Shown piece after piece: positions 28,940-40,700 of a stretch of 56,950 bases of DNA. The notes beneath the pieces were generated by a model. It saw nothing but the letters and a program-made list of their open reading frames with translations. It did no database searches and had not been told where the DNA came from. Positions within the stretch are counted from its first letter, which is position 1. Each line of letters begins with the position of its first letter. Source of the DNA: Propionibacteriaceae bacterium. GTDB taxonomy: Bacteria > Actinomycetota > Actinomycetes > Propionibacteriales > Propionibacteriaceae. A program made the translations under genes and the position numbers. The stretch is from positions 1 to 56,950 of the forward strand of contig JAISUR010000005.1 of the NCBI GenBank assembly GCA_031271975.1, given 5' to 3'.

Positions 28940-30195
28940 GCGACAACCCGCTACTGGTGACCGAGTCCCATCCCGACGGGGTCATCGGTCTTGACTTGAC
29001 CAACCCGTTCTCCGGGTTGCGGCTCATTGAAGACATCGCCGACTTGAAGGATTCGATTGAAGGCGGTTCGTGGCTGGGCGGAGCGTTCGCCGTCGGCGGC
29101 GGCGTCATGGACGCACTTCAACTGATCAAGAACCCGATCGAAGAATTGATCGCCATGTTCGTCGGATGGATCATCGAGCACCTGTATCCGTTGAATGAGT
29201 GGTTCGAGGAACTGACCGGAGACTCGGGTGCCGTCAACGCCGCATCTGCGACCTGGGTGAACATTCAAAGCGCGTTGCAATTGTCTGCGGAAGACACCTT
29301 GGACGTCTTAACGCCGCTGGCAGACCAGCACGGTCTCACCATCGAAGCCATCCGCGAGCTGGTCGAAGACATGTCGGCGCACATCGCCGCACTCTCTGGT
29401 TTGGCTGGCGCGATCGGCAAAGGGCTGAGTATCGCCGCTGTCATCGTGCAGGTAGTTCACTGCCTGGTGCGAGATGCCCTGGCCGATTGCGTGGCCTTTA
29501 TCGTCCATGGTCTTGCGGTGGCCGCGGGCACATTCGGCGTTGGCTTGGCTTGGATCATTCCTGAGCTGGTTTCACTGGTCAACAAATGGGTCACCCGGCT
29601 CAAGAAGCAGATCGACGACCTGATCCGGGCCTTCGAACGCCTCAAGGAGATCTTCCGCGAGTCCGACAATTTGTTGGAAGCGGTTAAGAAGGTCTTCGCC
29701 GAAATCCTCCCCAAGAAGGCCAGCGCCGACGCCCCCGACGTGGATGGCGCAGTCCCGCCGAAGTCCAGCCCGGACGCCGATCCGACGCCGACCAAGCCGA
29801 AGAAGGAGCCCAAGTATCCCGCTAAAGGGACACCCAACTCGTACGGCTACGATGAGTTCGGCAATCGCCTCCCATACGCCAACAACAGGCCCAGCTATGC
29901 CCCGGGCCAAGTCGACGAAGTGTGGGACGCTGCTGTAAAGGCGAGCCCGGACGGGCAAGTGCGCGTCCTTGGACCCGACGGCGAATATCACATCGTGGAA
30001 TGGGAGCCTGGCCAACCGCGCCAGGGTACATGGGACATGGGGCACCTGACCGGCGAGGAATATGCCGAACTCCACCGCCAATACATGAACCACGAGATAA
30101 CCAGGGAGGAATTCCTGCAGCAGTATCGGGATCCCGCCAACTATGAGGTGCAGGACCCGTCGCGCAACCGTTCGCACGTGGACGAGGCGCGCTAG
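28936..30195 (+). CDS. Polymorphic toxin with C-terminal GH-E nuclease domain
   Basis: This protein has 419 residues. The N-terminus (ESHPDGVIGLDLTNPFSGLRLIEDIADLKDSIEGGSWLGGAF) is the trafficking region typical of actinobacterial type VII-exported toxins. It has several hydrophobic helices to about residue 235. A Pro/Lys-rich linker (about 265-300) leads to a C-terminal domain, VDEVWDAAVKASPDGQVRVLGPDG. That domain contains GTWDMGHLTGEEYAEL (Gly369-His370) and ends DPSRNRSHVDEAR. This matches the GH-E family of HNH/Endo VII-like nucleases with conserved G-H and E residues. It probably kills competitors by DNA or RNA cleavage. Immunity genes follow directly. Confidence 0.82.
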   Translation: MSDNPLLVTESHPDGVIGLDLTNPFSGLRLIEDIADLKDSIEGGSWLGGAFAVGGGVMDALQLIKNPIEELIAMFVGWIIEHLYPLNEWFEELTGDSGAVNAASATWVNIQSALQLSAEDTLDVLTPLADQHGLTIEAIRELVEDMSAHIAALSGLAGAIGKGLSIAAVIVQVVHCLVRDALADCVAFIVHGLAVAAGTFGVGLAWIIPELVSLVNKWVTRLKKQIDDLIRAFERLKEIFRESDNLLEAVKKVFAEILPKKASADAPDVDGAVPPKSSPDADPTPTKPKKEPKYPAKGTPNSYGYDEFGNRLPYANNRPSYAPGQVDEVWDAAVKASPDGQVRVLGPDGEYHIVEWEPGQPRQGTWDMGHLTGEEYAELHRQYMNHEITREEFLQQYRDPANYEVQDPSRNRSHVDEAR

Positions 30196-30237
30196 ACTCG
30201 GTCCACAGTGTTGTCAGGTACCTGAGAGCGAGGCGTC

Positions 30238-30801
30238 ATGGCGGAAGTGCCGTACGGAAACCTGGAGTTCAAAGCGAAATACTTGCCTACGGCTGAGTTT
30301 CTCGCTACCTACCCCGAGCTGGCCGGCGGAGACGCCGCCTTGTTGACCAAGGCCCTCTGGGGGTCAGTGACCAACAAGGACATCGCGTCTCGCGTCGCCA
30401 CCTCGAATTGGTTGCTGGATCAAGGTGCCGATGCGGCGCACAAGCGGGACGACGGCTGCACGGTCTTGCACGTATTCCTGGCTGTGCGCAACCGCGATCC
30501 GCAAGCCGAAGCCCCGCTGCTGCGCAGGCTCATTGAGGGTGGCGCCGACATCAATCAGCGATTCAGCCACAAAGGAAAGCCGCTGGAGGCGTTGTGGGCG
30601 GTCTACAACTTCACCGATGAGTATCTTGCCCCGTTCTATGACGAGTTCTTCCGCAGGCCGGACTTGGACCTGCTGGATCCGGGCACTATCGGTGCCAACG
30701 ATCTGGACCGGGTACGGAAGCTGCTGCCGCATCGGCAGGCGCTACTCGAACGCATGGAACAGTATTTGCGTGACCACGGGCTGGTTGAGCCCCCGAAATA
30801 G
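30238..30801 (+). CDS. Ankyrin-like immunity protein
   Basis: This 187-residue cytoplasmic protein has ankyrin-type helices: NWLLDQGADAAHKRDDGCTVLHVFL and LLRRLIEGGADINQRFSHKGKPLEALWAV. Ankyrin-like proteins directly after nuclease toxins commonly serve as cognate immunity proteins. The gene follows the toxin by 42 nt with a GAGCGAGG site before the ATG. Neutralising the GH-E domain is the inferred role. Confidence 0.75.
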   Translation: MAEVPYGNLEFKAKYLPTAEFLATYPELAGGDAALLTKALWGSVTNKDIASRVATSNWLLDQGADAAHKRDDGCTVLHVFLAVRNRDPQAEAPLLRRLIEGGADINQRFSHKGKPLEALWAVYNFTDEYLAPFYDEFFRRPDLDLLDPGTIGANDLDRVRKLLPHRQALLERMEQYLRDHGLVEPPK

Positions 30802-30802
30802 C

Positions 30803-30823
30803 GAGGTGGAAATGTCTACTGGT
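30803..30823 (+). repeat. Translation-start repeat, copy 1
   Basis: A 21-nt stretch covering the ribosome binding site and first codons of the DUF2185 gene (GAGGTGGAAATGT, C, TACTGGT). It recurs with one mismatch at 31728-31748, over the start of the giant adhesin. Confidence 0.7.
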
Positions 30824-31189
30824 TGGCCCGAGTTCATTCCCAAGGCTGGCGCGTGCTTGGTTTCGAAGCGGATTCTGAGCGGCGAAGGGTGGCCGCGATG
30901 GATGGTGCGAGAACCGTCAAAGGCTCCAATTGACAACGGTTGGCGGATTTTCTCGCATCTCGATGACGCGGAGTACTTGGCCGATCCCAACAACTTGCAG
31001 ATCGTGGATTTCAATCAGGTTTGCGCGATCCAGCCCGCCCTGATAGGAATCTGGAATTTCCCGGTCGGTTCCGATCTGCAAATGTTCGTTGATGATGACG
31101 GTATCCAGATAGCCGATACCCCCACCGGCAGGATCATTCCGCGCGAAGACTTGTACTTGCCTCCTGCGGAGCGGTCCTATCAGGGATAG
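30812..31189 (+). CDS. DUF2185 (Imm33-like) immunity protein
   Basis: This protein has 125 residues. The core ACLVSKRILSGEGWPRWMVREPSKAPIDNGWRIFSHLDDAEYLADPNN, followed by IVDFNQVCAIQPALIGIWNFPVGSDLQ, fits DUF2185. That domain is assigned to immunity protein Imm33 in polymorphic toxin loci. The start follows GAGGTGGA. It is either a second immunity factor for the same toxin or an orphan immunity gene left by a lost toxin cassette. No toxin follows it. Confidence 0.75.
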   Translation: MSTGWPEFIPKAGACLVSKRILSGEGWPRWMVREPSKAPIDNGWRIFSHLDDAEYLADPNNLQIVDFNQVCAIQPALIGIWNFPVGSDLQMFVDDDGIQIADTPTGRIIPREDLYLPPAERSYQG

Positions 31190-31736
31190 CCCAGTGCACT
31201 CTATGACGCCTGAGGGCATCCGTGTCAGCTCACCAGTCTGCATCACCGATGTCGTGCGGTTTGGCGCCCAGCAGGGCAGGAACCAGGGTGTTCGCCTTCA
31301 TGCCGACGAAATCGGCCAGCAATGGGCTCCTTGCTGTGGTGGTAGATCCAAGGTTGAGGCGCGACGCTTCATCGTCGCAGGGTTCTGGTACCCCACCAGG
31401 GGCGTTGCTAGCATGCCGAGCCCTCCGCCTGGGAAGACAACCACGGTCAGCAGACCGGACGCGGGATCCGCTCTACTCAACCTTGTGGCTGGGCATACTC
31501 ATTGGCTGGCATAGGTCGTCACTAAATCGGTCCCCGAGTTGCCCGCAAGCTCCCCTAATCCGTGCACAGTCGTGACTCAGTGAAGCTCAACGGCACTACC
31601 GTTCCCCGTTGGTTGCCTACCTAATACGAGCGTCGGGCTACCTCAACGTCTGAGTTAGCTCCTTAGCATTGCCAGATCATCCGAGTAGTAGCGGAGCAAG
31701 CTCTGGGCTCCCCGTGTTCGGGTGTTGGAGGTGGAA
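31190..31736. other. 547-bp spacer before the giant adhesin, no gene assigned
   Basis: Composition is visibly less GC-rich than the genes around it. Short frames exist on both strands: a plus frame 31194-31514, a minus frame 31298-31480, and a minus stretch near 31240-31345 reading LLADFVGMKANTLVPALLGAKPHD. None shows a family match, an upstream ribosome site or length to support a gene. It may be the worn remains of a toxin-immunity cassette plus the promoter and leader of the adhesin. The last 10 nt hold the adhesin ribosome site (GGAGG at 31727-31731). Confidence 0.5.
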
Positions 31737-31748
31737 ATGTTTACTGGT
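31728..31748 (+). repeat. Translation-start repeat, copy 2
   Basis: Matches 30803-30823 with one T/C difference and covers the ribosome binding site and codons 1-4 of the adhesin. The downstream coding sequences of the two genes are unrelated. Confidence 0.7.
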
Positions 31749-34700
31749 GTTGGGTCCTTCTTTAATAAAGGCACGCGCGCGCGCAAGGCGCCGCGCCGCA
31801 GATCCTTGGTCGGATTGGTGGCGATGGCGCTGGCTGTGGGATCGCTTGTAGTCATCCAGCCGCTGTCGGCCACTCAGGCCCATGCCGCTGTGTCGTGGAC
31901 CCCGCTGATCGACATCGAAGCGGTTTGGCTGCAGGATTGGCCCTCGTATTCGGGCAAGTCGGGGTTGCAGCAGGAGTTCAGCCGCGACGACCTCTACCTG
32001 GCCCCGCACGACGCCGGCTGGCTCACCTCTAGGGGCGGCCAGTTGAACATGGTCGACCGCCTCGTTTGGGACACCTCCGACGCCGACAACTGGAAGGTCG
32101 TCGACCGCGAGCCCTTCCTGGCCTTCCGGAATAACCGCGACGGCTCGACATCCATGGCCACGTCCGACTTCAACACCATGGGCGTCGGCCCCATGCGCAA
32201 CTCGGACGGCACGGTGGACCGCACCAACCTCGTCGCCTATTTCTGGCACTGGAGCACGGATGATTACATCCCGCCCTATTCCCAGTTCGGACTCAGTTCT
32301 TGCCCCAGCGGCCAGAAGCACATCTACCGCGTCCGCTCGAAGGACGCCTTGGGCAACGTCAACAAGCAGGTGGAGTGGGCGTGCATGCCGAAGGCGAACA
32401 AGGGCGACACCACCGGCGGCGAGGTGGACCAGCTCACCGGCAAGCTTTACATCCAGGGCGGCACCCACATCGAGATAGACAGCGGCGCGCGCACCACCAC
32501 CGACGCTTCGAGCACCAACTTCACCATCTCCGTCTGGGATCCGGGCAGTGGCTCCTATGTGTCGTCGACGGGCAACGGGAACACCTACTCCATCCAGCCC
32601 GGGTCCAAGCAGGAACGCGTGTCGTTCAAGGCGATGCGAGCCTGTATCAGCGGCGGTGGCGATCCGACCACCACAAACTCGCCATGCGCTGATGCCAGGT
32701 CTCCCTACACCACGTCGGACATGGCGCTGGACGCCTCGGGCAACATCTACGCCTTGGCGCAGTCCGACGACAACCACGCCGTCATCATCCGCATCACGCC
32801 CACCCGTGACGGGAACGGCAATATTTCCAACGCCACCTGTAGCACGTTTGGCGCATCCTGTGCCTGGCGGTACTACGTCGTCTCCCACATCACCGAGTAC
32901 AACTCCACCGTGAAATTCAGCGACGTGCTGGGCAACGTGGGCTCCGCGTTCTACCGCGGCAACATTTACGTCGGCGGCTACAACGGCAGCCTGCGCACCG
33001 CTGAGGGCCAAGATTGCGCCAGCAACAGGGGCATCCTGGAGATCGACCCGCTGAATCAGACTGGCCGCCCCTACTGCACGGCGACCAACTTCATGGCCGG
33101 CACGGCTTACCAAGAGGCCTATGACTTCGCCTCCGCGCAGACGGCCGGCATCATCCAGGGCACCGTCTACCACGACATCAACGGCAACGGCATCATCGAT
33201 GAAAACGGCGACGGCAAGGTGACAGGCGACAACGGTGATGATCCGGGCCTGGCCAACCAGCGCCTGGCGCTCTACCGCGAGAATGACAACGGAACGTACT
33301 CGTTGATTTCCACCACCAACACGGATTCGCGCGGCGACTACTACTTCATGGTCTACACAGGCGTCGAGGGCAGCCCGGTCAAGTACTCGGTCCGACTGAT
33401 CCAGCCCTACGTGAATCTCGCCACTGACTCCAACGCCACCCCTGTCAACGTCAACGCGGTGCAAACCTGGGCCGATGGCGGCCGCTACAACCAGCTGGGC
33501 GAGTCCTACGCCGACGACCCGGCCAACGGCATCTACCTGAACCGCACCACGGCAAGGTGTTGGGCGGGCAGCCTCGCTGGCACCGATTACACCGGTCAGA
33601 CGCCCCTCGGCGGCACGTGCTACGGCAACGTGAGCCCTTACGACACGCCGGATTACCGGCAGAATCATCACGGCTCGCTCGACTCGGCGCACAGCAACCT
33701 GACTTCGGAAGCCAATATCCTGTCCGAGGTGGTCATGCTGACCTCCGGGGACGTGGCGGACGCGTCCTTCGGCGTCACCATCGCCAATGCGTCTTGGGGC
33801 GACGCGCAGTCTCCCAACAAGTCGACTGCGGCAAGCGCCGGCCCCTACCACGTCAACCTGCCGAACTACTGGGTCAAGCTTGGTTCGCAACTCGGCAAGG
33901 CCATCGACTGGCGCACCAGCGACAACTTCCGGACGGGCAACGGCGTCAATGACAGCGCTTCCAACGCGCATGCCAGCGATGACGGCATCACGTTGAAGTT
34001 GGCCAACGCAACAGACTCTGGCCTCACCTACACCTACATCCCCCTGCAGGACCAGTTGCTGTCCGTCGGGAGGACATACGATTTCGCTGCTGAGGTGTCG
34101 GCAGCCACAGGCTACAAGACGCCGGGCGAAATTCGAGTGACCGGTTGGATGTCGCCGCCAAACAGCACGACCATCGCCGCGACTCCAGCGGCCGCGCAAA
34201 CGTTCGATTTTGGAACGCCGGCGGCCGAGGCTCAAGACGATGACGTGGTTTACCGGGCGCATGCTTCTTATGATGTGCCTGTCACGCCTGCGGTTACCGG
34301 AGTCAAGGAGGCCGTGGCTCGCTTCAGCGCCACTTCGGCACAACATCAGGCGGGCGCTTACCCCGACAACGCCTCCGGGCGCTACGGTCCTGCGTTCTCG
34401 TCGGCTCTGGGCGGATCCGCAGCTGGCAACGCCTATCCGTGGGTGAGCGACGGCGAAATTGAGGACTACCGGGTTTATCTGGCCCAAGCCCAGCTCCGCG
34501 TGGCGGTGAAGACGACCGGTGGGACGGCAGCGGTGAATTACACGGTCGACAATACGGTGAGCGGCGGCTCGTCGAATCCGTCGCGCGTTTCCGGTTCTGT
34601 CACGACTACGCATTCAGGTGTGGCGGTCACCTCGGCCACTCCGCACGCCATCGACAAGGTGGCGTCGCCGACGGTCGTCAAGCCTTCCGTGCCGACGGGT

Positions 34701-37700
34701 TGGAGTGTCACCGGAGCGTCCTGCTACGGCTCGGCCACCGGCTATTCCGTGCCCGGCCCCGGCACGGCTTCGACCGACCGATACTCACTGGATTCGGCCA
34801 CCGGCGCCATCACGATCCCGGCGAACTACTTCGGCTCCACCGAAGGCCCATCGGGTGCCGACCACCTCGTCAACGACCTGACGTGCGAGGTCCAACTCTC
34901 CAAGAACCCCGATGCGGCCAAGGCCAGCCTCGAACTCGACAAGTCGGAGGCCACGGTTGGGACCAACATCGTCGGCACGGTCACCGTGCGCGATTCGTCT
35001 GGCAACACGCTGCCCGGCGTCGCCGTCCAGGTGAAGTCGACCGCGTCGGCGGTCAAGGTGCAGGACGCCGCCGGAGTGAACATCACCAGTTGCACCACGG
35101 ACCAGGTCGGCCAGTGCAAGATCCAGATCACGTCGGAGACGGCCGGCACGTACACGGGGGCGGTCCATGCCTTGGTGAAGCCCACCCCGGCCGGCGATTG
35201 GACCGAAGCCGGCGGCAACGGCGATGCCAGCAAGGCCAGCCCGGCGACAGTCAAGTTCGTCCCGGCTGCGGCCTCCGCACAGTATTCGCTGTTCGAGGTC
35301 TCGCCAGCGGGTCCGCTGACGGTAGGCTCCGAATACTCCATCAAGGTGACAGCGTTTGATTCGCTCGGCAACAAGGTTCCCGGCACCCAGGTGGTCTTCT
35401 CCGACAACTCCCTGGTGCTCTTCAACGGTACCGCCGACCAATCCGACGACTTGTGCACCACCGGTGAGAATGGAGAATGCACGATGTCGTTCACCGCGCA
35501 CAAGGTGGGTACCTTCCCGGTGCACGGCAAGATCGGCGGTGTGGATATCGCGGGCGCGGGCGACGCGGCCAAGAAGTCTCCGCAGTCGCGGCAGTTCACC
35601 GTGGGGTCCATCGACCCGACTCATTCCACGCTGGAAATCGCCCCGGCCTCGGTCCCGGTGGGCTCCGCCGCTGTTGCCACCGTCACGCTGCAAGATACCT
35701 ACGGCAACCCCGTGGGCTCCAAGACTCAGGCCGACATGGGCTTCAACCCGGCACAAGGCTTGACCTTGGGCAACGATTTCGCCGAGACGACCACCGGCCA
35801 ATACACGGTGACTGTCACTGCCACCAAGCCAGCCGTTTACACGCTTGCTTCTTCGGCGACTGGTGACACCGCCAATGTCGAGTTCACCGCTTCCACCCAA
35901 GGCTCGGCAGCCAAGTCAGTCCTCACCGTCACGCCCGCTGATGCTTCGCAGACAGTTGGACAGCTCTACACGTTGGAGGCTGCCATCTACGACGGCGTCG
36001 GCACTGACAACGGTGGTCGAGGCAATCCGGTCAATGGTGTGTCCGTCACATTTGCGGCGTCCGGCGACGCGGGCATCCGCGGATTCACTCCCACGTCCGG
36101 CCTCTGCTCGACTGGTTCCAACGGCAAGTGCTCGGTGTCCTTCACATCCTCGCTGCCTGGCGTTTTCGAGTTCAGCGCGACTATCGCCGACAAAGACACT
36201 CAGGGCCATCCGCAGAAGCAGATTTCCGGGTCTCCGGTAACCAAAGAGTTCACCACCGGCCCCATCGCCGCCGACAACTCCAGCTTGGAAGTTGACCGGT
36301 ACGCGAATGTCGGCGAGGACGCCGGGGTTACCGTGACGCTGCGGGACTCGTTCAACAACCCGGTGCGCGGGCTTACCAAGACCCAACTCGGGTTGTCCGC
36401 CGCTCCGAACGGGGCGACACTCGGCGCCTTCACAGAATCGAGCCCTGGCGTCTACACGGGCACGATCACATCGACGGTGGCCACCAAGTTCACGGTGTCC
36501 GCGCTGCCGACCGGGTTGAGCAACGCGCTGAGCGCCGAGGTCGAGTTCTCTTCGAGCCAGGCGGATGCCCAGCGTTCCGACCTGGTGGTCGACCAGGCCG
36601 GGCCGCTCCCTGTGGGCCAGCAGGCCGCCAACACGTACAAACTGACCGTGACGGTGCGAGACGCCCACGGCAATCTCGTGCAGGATGCCCCGGTCAACTT
36701 CTCCGTGACGCCTTCGCCCAGCCCGACGCTCGGACCGGTCTTGAGCGCTCAGTCGTGTGACACGGACGCCAACGGCACCTGCTACGTCACCGTCTACTCC
36801 AAGAAGGCCGGCTCCTACCAGTTGCACGCCAAGATCGGTAGCGTGGACGTTGCTGGCAATGGTGTGTCCACCAAGGGCAGCCCCGCCACCCGGAAATGGG
36901 ATTCGCTGAACACGCCGGATGCTGCCAACTCCACTCTCTCGGTGTCTCCGAAGTCAGTGAACGCGGGCAGCAATGCGGTGGCCACCATCGAGCTGGCTGA
37001 TGCCTACGGCAACCCGATCACCGGATTCGTCAAGGGTGACATGGCGCTGACGGCCAATCCAACCGGGCCGACGTTCGCCAACGACTTCGCCGACCACCTG
37101 GACGGCAGCTACACGGTGACCATCGCCAACCTGACCCGAGCCGGTACCCAGCAAATCAACGCCGCTCCGCTGGGTGTCCAACTGACCGACTCGCTCCAGG
37201 TGCAGGCCAAGCAAACGAACTGGGACGCCACCTGGGTGGCTGAATCGGGCAACCCCGCCACGGGTGTCTTCAAGAAGGTCACCCTTACCGTCAAGGATGA
37301 ATATGGGAACCCGATTCAGGGCTTGCAGCTCAGCGACTTCTCCACGCCGAATAGCTGGGGCGGCATGACTCGTAAGTCGAGTTCTCCCGACCTGACGTCC
37401 GGACAGGCCGTCGGCGAGTACTACTGGGAGCTTGCCGGTTCACGGGCGCAAGACTATTCGCCGCAGATCTCCATCGACACGGCGCAGCCCAGCGCCATCG
37501 TCAAGTCGACTGTCATCCGCGTGATCAACTCCGCAGTAGCCTCTACCGAATTGGTAGTCACCTACCCGGCTGGCCGCTCTGACGCCGTCGTGTCCGGTCC
37601 GTCGCAGGCGGGCTCCGGCGACCAAGGCATCACTGTGACTGTGACGGTGCTGGACGGCTCCGGCGCTCCTGTGGCCGGCCTGACGGCCGGGGACTTCACT

Positions 37701-40700
37701 TTCGTTGGCGCGGCCGCCCCCTATGGGCCGGTTTCCTGGAAGGTGCCCAGCGGCCGCGCCATCGATCCTGCCAAGGACTGGCTGATCAAGGCGGGCTCGT
37801 TCACCAACAACCTGGACGGCACGTACACCTGGAAGATAGCTTCCAACCGCGCCGGCACATACAACGCCGCGGTCACTGTGGCTGGCGTCACTTCGTCCGC
37901 TGAGCCGGCGAAGTTCGTCGCCGCGGCTCCGAAGGATCCCGGTGGGGTCACGCTGGTGATCTGCCCCTCCAACACGCTCTGCACCGACGATCTCGCTGTC
38001 GACAACGGTTCCATCACGGTGTTCCAGAACCAGGCCTATGCCTTCTTGGAAGTCACCGACGACTACGGCAACCTCGTCGACCTTGACGATCCCGCGTATG
38101 GCGCTAGCGGCGCGAACGCCATCATCAACGCCGGGTTCAATTCGGATCCGACGGGAGTTGTGCGCAGCACTGGCGCCACGTGGACGGCGACCCACGACGC
38201 ATTCGGCAACCGCACTGGCCCGTATCGCACGACGCTGACTGGCCCAACGGGCCAGACCTTCACCGTCTCGGTAGTCGTCGACGGCGTCACGGGCTCAGAC
38301 AAGGTGCGCTTCAAGCCGGGCGATCTCGACCACGCCACGCTGAGCCTGTCCACGGGCACACACACGGTCTGCGCGAATGCCTCTGGCAATTGCATCACGG
38401 CCACAGTGAAGGCGTTCGACTCGGCTGACAATCCCATCACGGGGTTGACGTCCGCTGATTTCGCCTGGCACTCCAATCCTGACGGCGTCCAGGTGAACAC
38501 CCACGACGCTCAATGGGCGGAGTCCAACCCTGGCACTTATGTCGCCAAGATCTGGTCCACCAAGGCCAGCAACTACTATGTGTCGGCGGCAGTCCGCGGG
38601 ACTGAGACGAACCAGGTCGCGGTTACGTTCACTCCCGGGTCGGTCTGCACACCGGGGATCGACGAAAACTGCCCCGATTCGGTCACGAATCCGGACAATG
38701 CACATCGCACCCGATTGGAGATCGTCAAGGATGGCGCGGACGCCGACGGCAGCGCGAAGAACCGAATTGACGTCTACCTGTTCGACGCCTTTGGCAACGC
38801 CGTTCCCAACTATCAGGTGCGTTCTTGCGACGGCGGTTGCGCCGACGTGACTGTTGCCACTGCGAACATCCCGTTCAGCGACGCTGACGGCAAGACAACG
38901 GTCGAGTACACCGCCACGAAGGGCGGCGACAAGTCTGTGACAGTCGAATATGCGCCGTCCGGTTCATCGAACTGGAAGGCGGTCAGGTTTGTGGCGCAGG
39001 GCGGCTCGACTCCGCCCGCCTCGTATGCCTCGTCTCCGGCGACCATCAACTTCAAGTGGCGGTCGTTGCCGAAAGACCCGGCAGACGGCCAGGCCACACT
39101 GACTGTTTCTCCGGATCCAGCGACCGTGGGGCAGAACCTTACGGCCACGCTGGTGGTTGTTGACGGCCAAGGCGATCCGATAAGCGGGCTCGGCCTCTTG
39201 CAGCTGACCTCGGCTGGCATGACCAACATCTCGTCCGCCCCAGTCGAGGGACCGGACGGCACGTATGTGTGGACCGCCAAGGCATCCACTGCGGCCAACG
39301 CTTCATACACGGCCCAGGTGGAAGACCAAGACGGCACCAAGGTGACTGACACATACGCAGTTGTCGCTGATGTGCCCGCTGCCGCCAAGTCGGCGCTCTC
39401 GGTCAACCGGAACCAGCAGATCGCCGGCCAACCAATTCTGGTGACCTACACGGTCCACGACGCCTACGACAACCCGGTACTCGGGCTTACGGCTGGGAGT
39501 TTCGCCACGCTGGGCGCGTATGTCTCCGGCGGAGCCGCCGGCACGCCGAATATCTCGGCTACCCCGGGCACGTTCGTCAGCCTGGGCGCCGGTGTCTACA
39601 CCTGGCAGATCACTTCCGCCAAGTTGGGCTCGTTCGAGCTGTCGGGTACGGTCTCCGGAGTTGCTCTCAGCCAGCATCCGCAGGTCGTGTTTACGGCTGC
39701 CGGCGTGTGTGTGGTGAACTGCCCCGGCGACGGTGATTCCACCCACGTCACGCGCGCTGTGATTTCCAAGAATGGCGCGATAGCCGACGGCGTGGACACG
39801 GACGAGGTGACGGTGTACGCATTCGACGCGTACGGCAACCCCGTTTCCGGCGCCGCTGTGATCGCCCGGCGCGACGGCAACACGGCTTTGCAGCCGGATC
39901 CGGTGACGGGCTCCACCGATGCGAACGGCGAGTTCGTGGTCAAGTGGACATCCACTGTGGCCAACACATTCAAGGCCACGATCACCGTCGACGGCTTGGA
40001 TGGCTTCGACGGCTGGGCTCCGCAAAACCTGAACTTCAACGGCGGAGCCGCTGACTACCGGAAGTCCACGTTGACACAGTCGCCTGCTGGCCCGATCAAG
40101 GCGGGAGAGTCCTACACGTTGACGGCCACTGTGCGCGACGCGCAGGGCAATCTGCTCGACGACGAGTCGGTGAACTTCTCCGGCGATGCGAGCGTGGTGT
40201 TGGATGAGTCCAGTTGCAACACGGTCAACGGCGTCTGCCAGGTGCAGGCGACGGCGACCGTGGCCGGCAAGTACCAGGTCAACGGTTTCATCAACGGCAC
40301 GACGCACATCCAAGGCAGTGGCGCGGACCAGTCTTCGCCCAAGGAACTGGAATGGACAGCCAACTTGCCCTGCGTTTCCCCGGCTGAGTCGTGTTCCAAC
40401 GACCCGGCGAAGCGCACGCGAGTGGTGCCCGGCGACAATGGCGCCACGGCCGATGGCGTGGCCAAAGACACCGCGACCCTGTACGTTTTCGATGCCTTTG
40501 GCAACCCGGTCTCCCAGGCCAACTGGGCAGTGAGCTCCACGGACGCCTACTTGAACATCCTGACTGCCAGTGGCAAGACCGGCGATGCGGGCACGGCGGG
40601 CTTGGAGTTCACCTCCGGGCATGTCGGCACCTACTTCGCCAAAGTCGTCGTGGCTGGCCAGGAAGTGCAGAACTCTCCGCTCGAGTTGAGCTTCCAGACG

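Noticed and set aside
31677-34613. Long open frame on the minus strand (about 978 codons) opposite the adhesin head
   Set aside because: It mirrors the codon bias of the intact plus-strand gene. The translation is Val/Gly/Arg/His-rich with no domain, and the plus frame continues through with clear domains.
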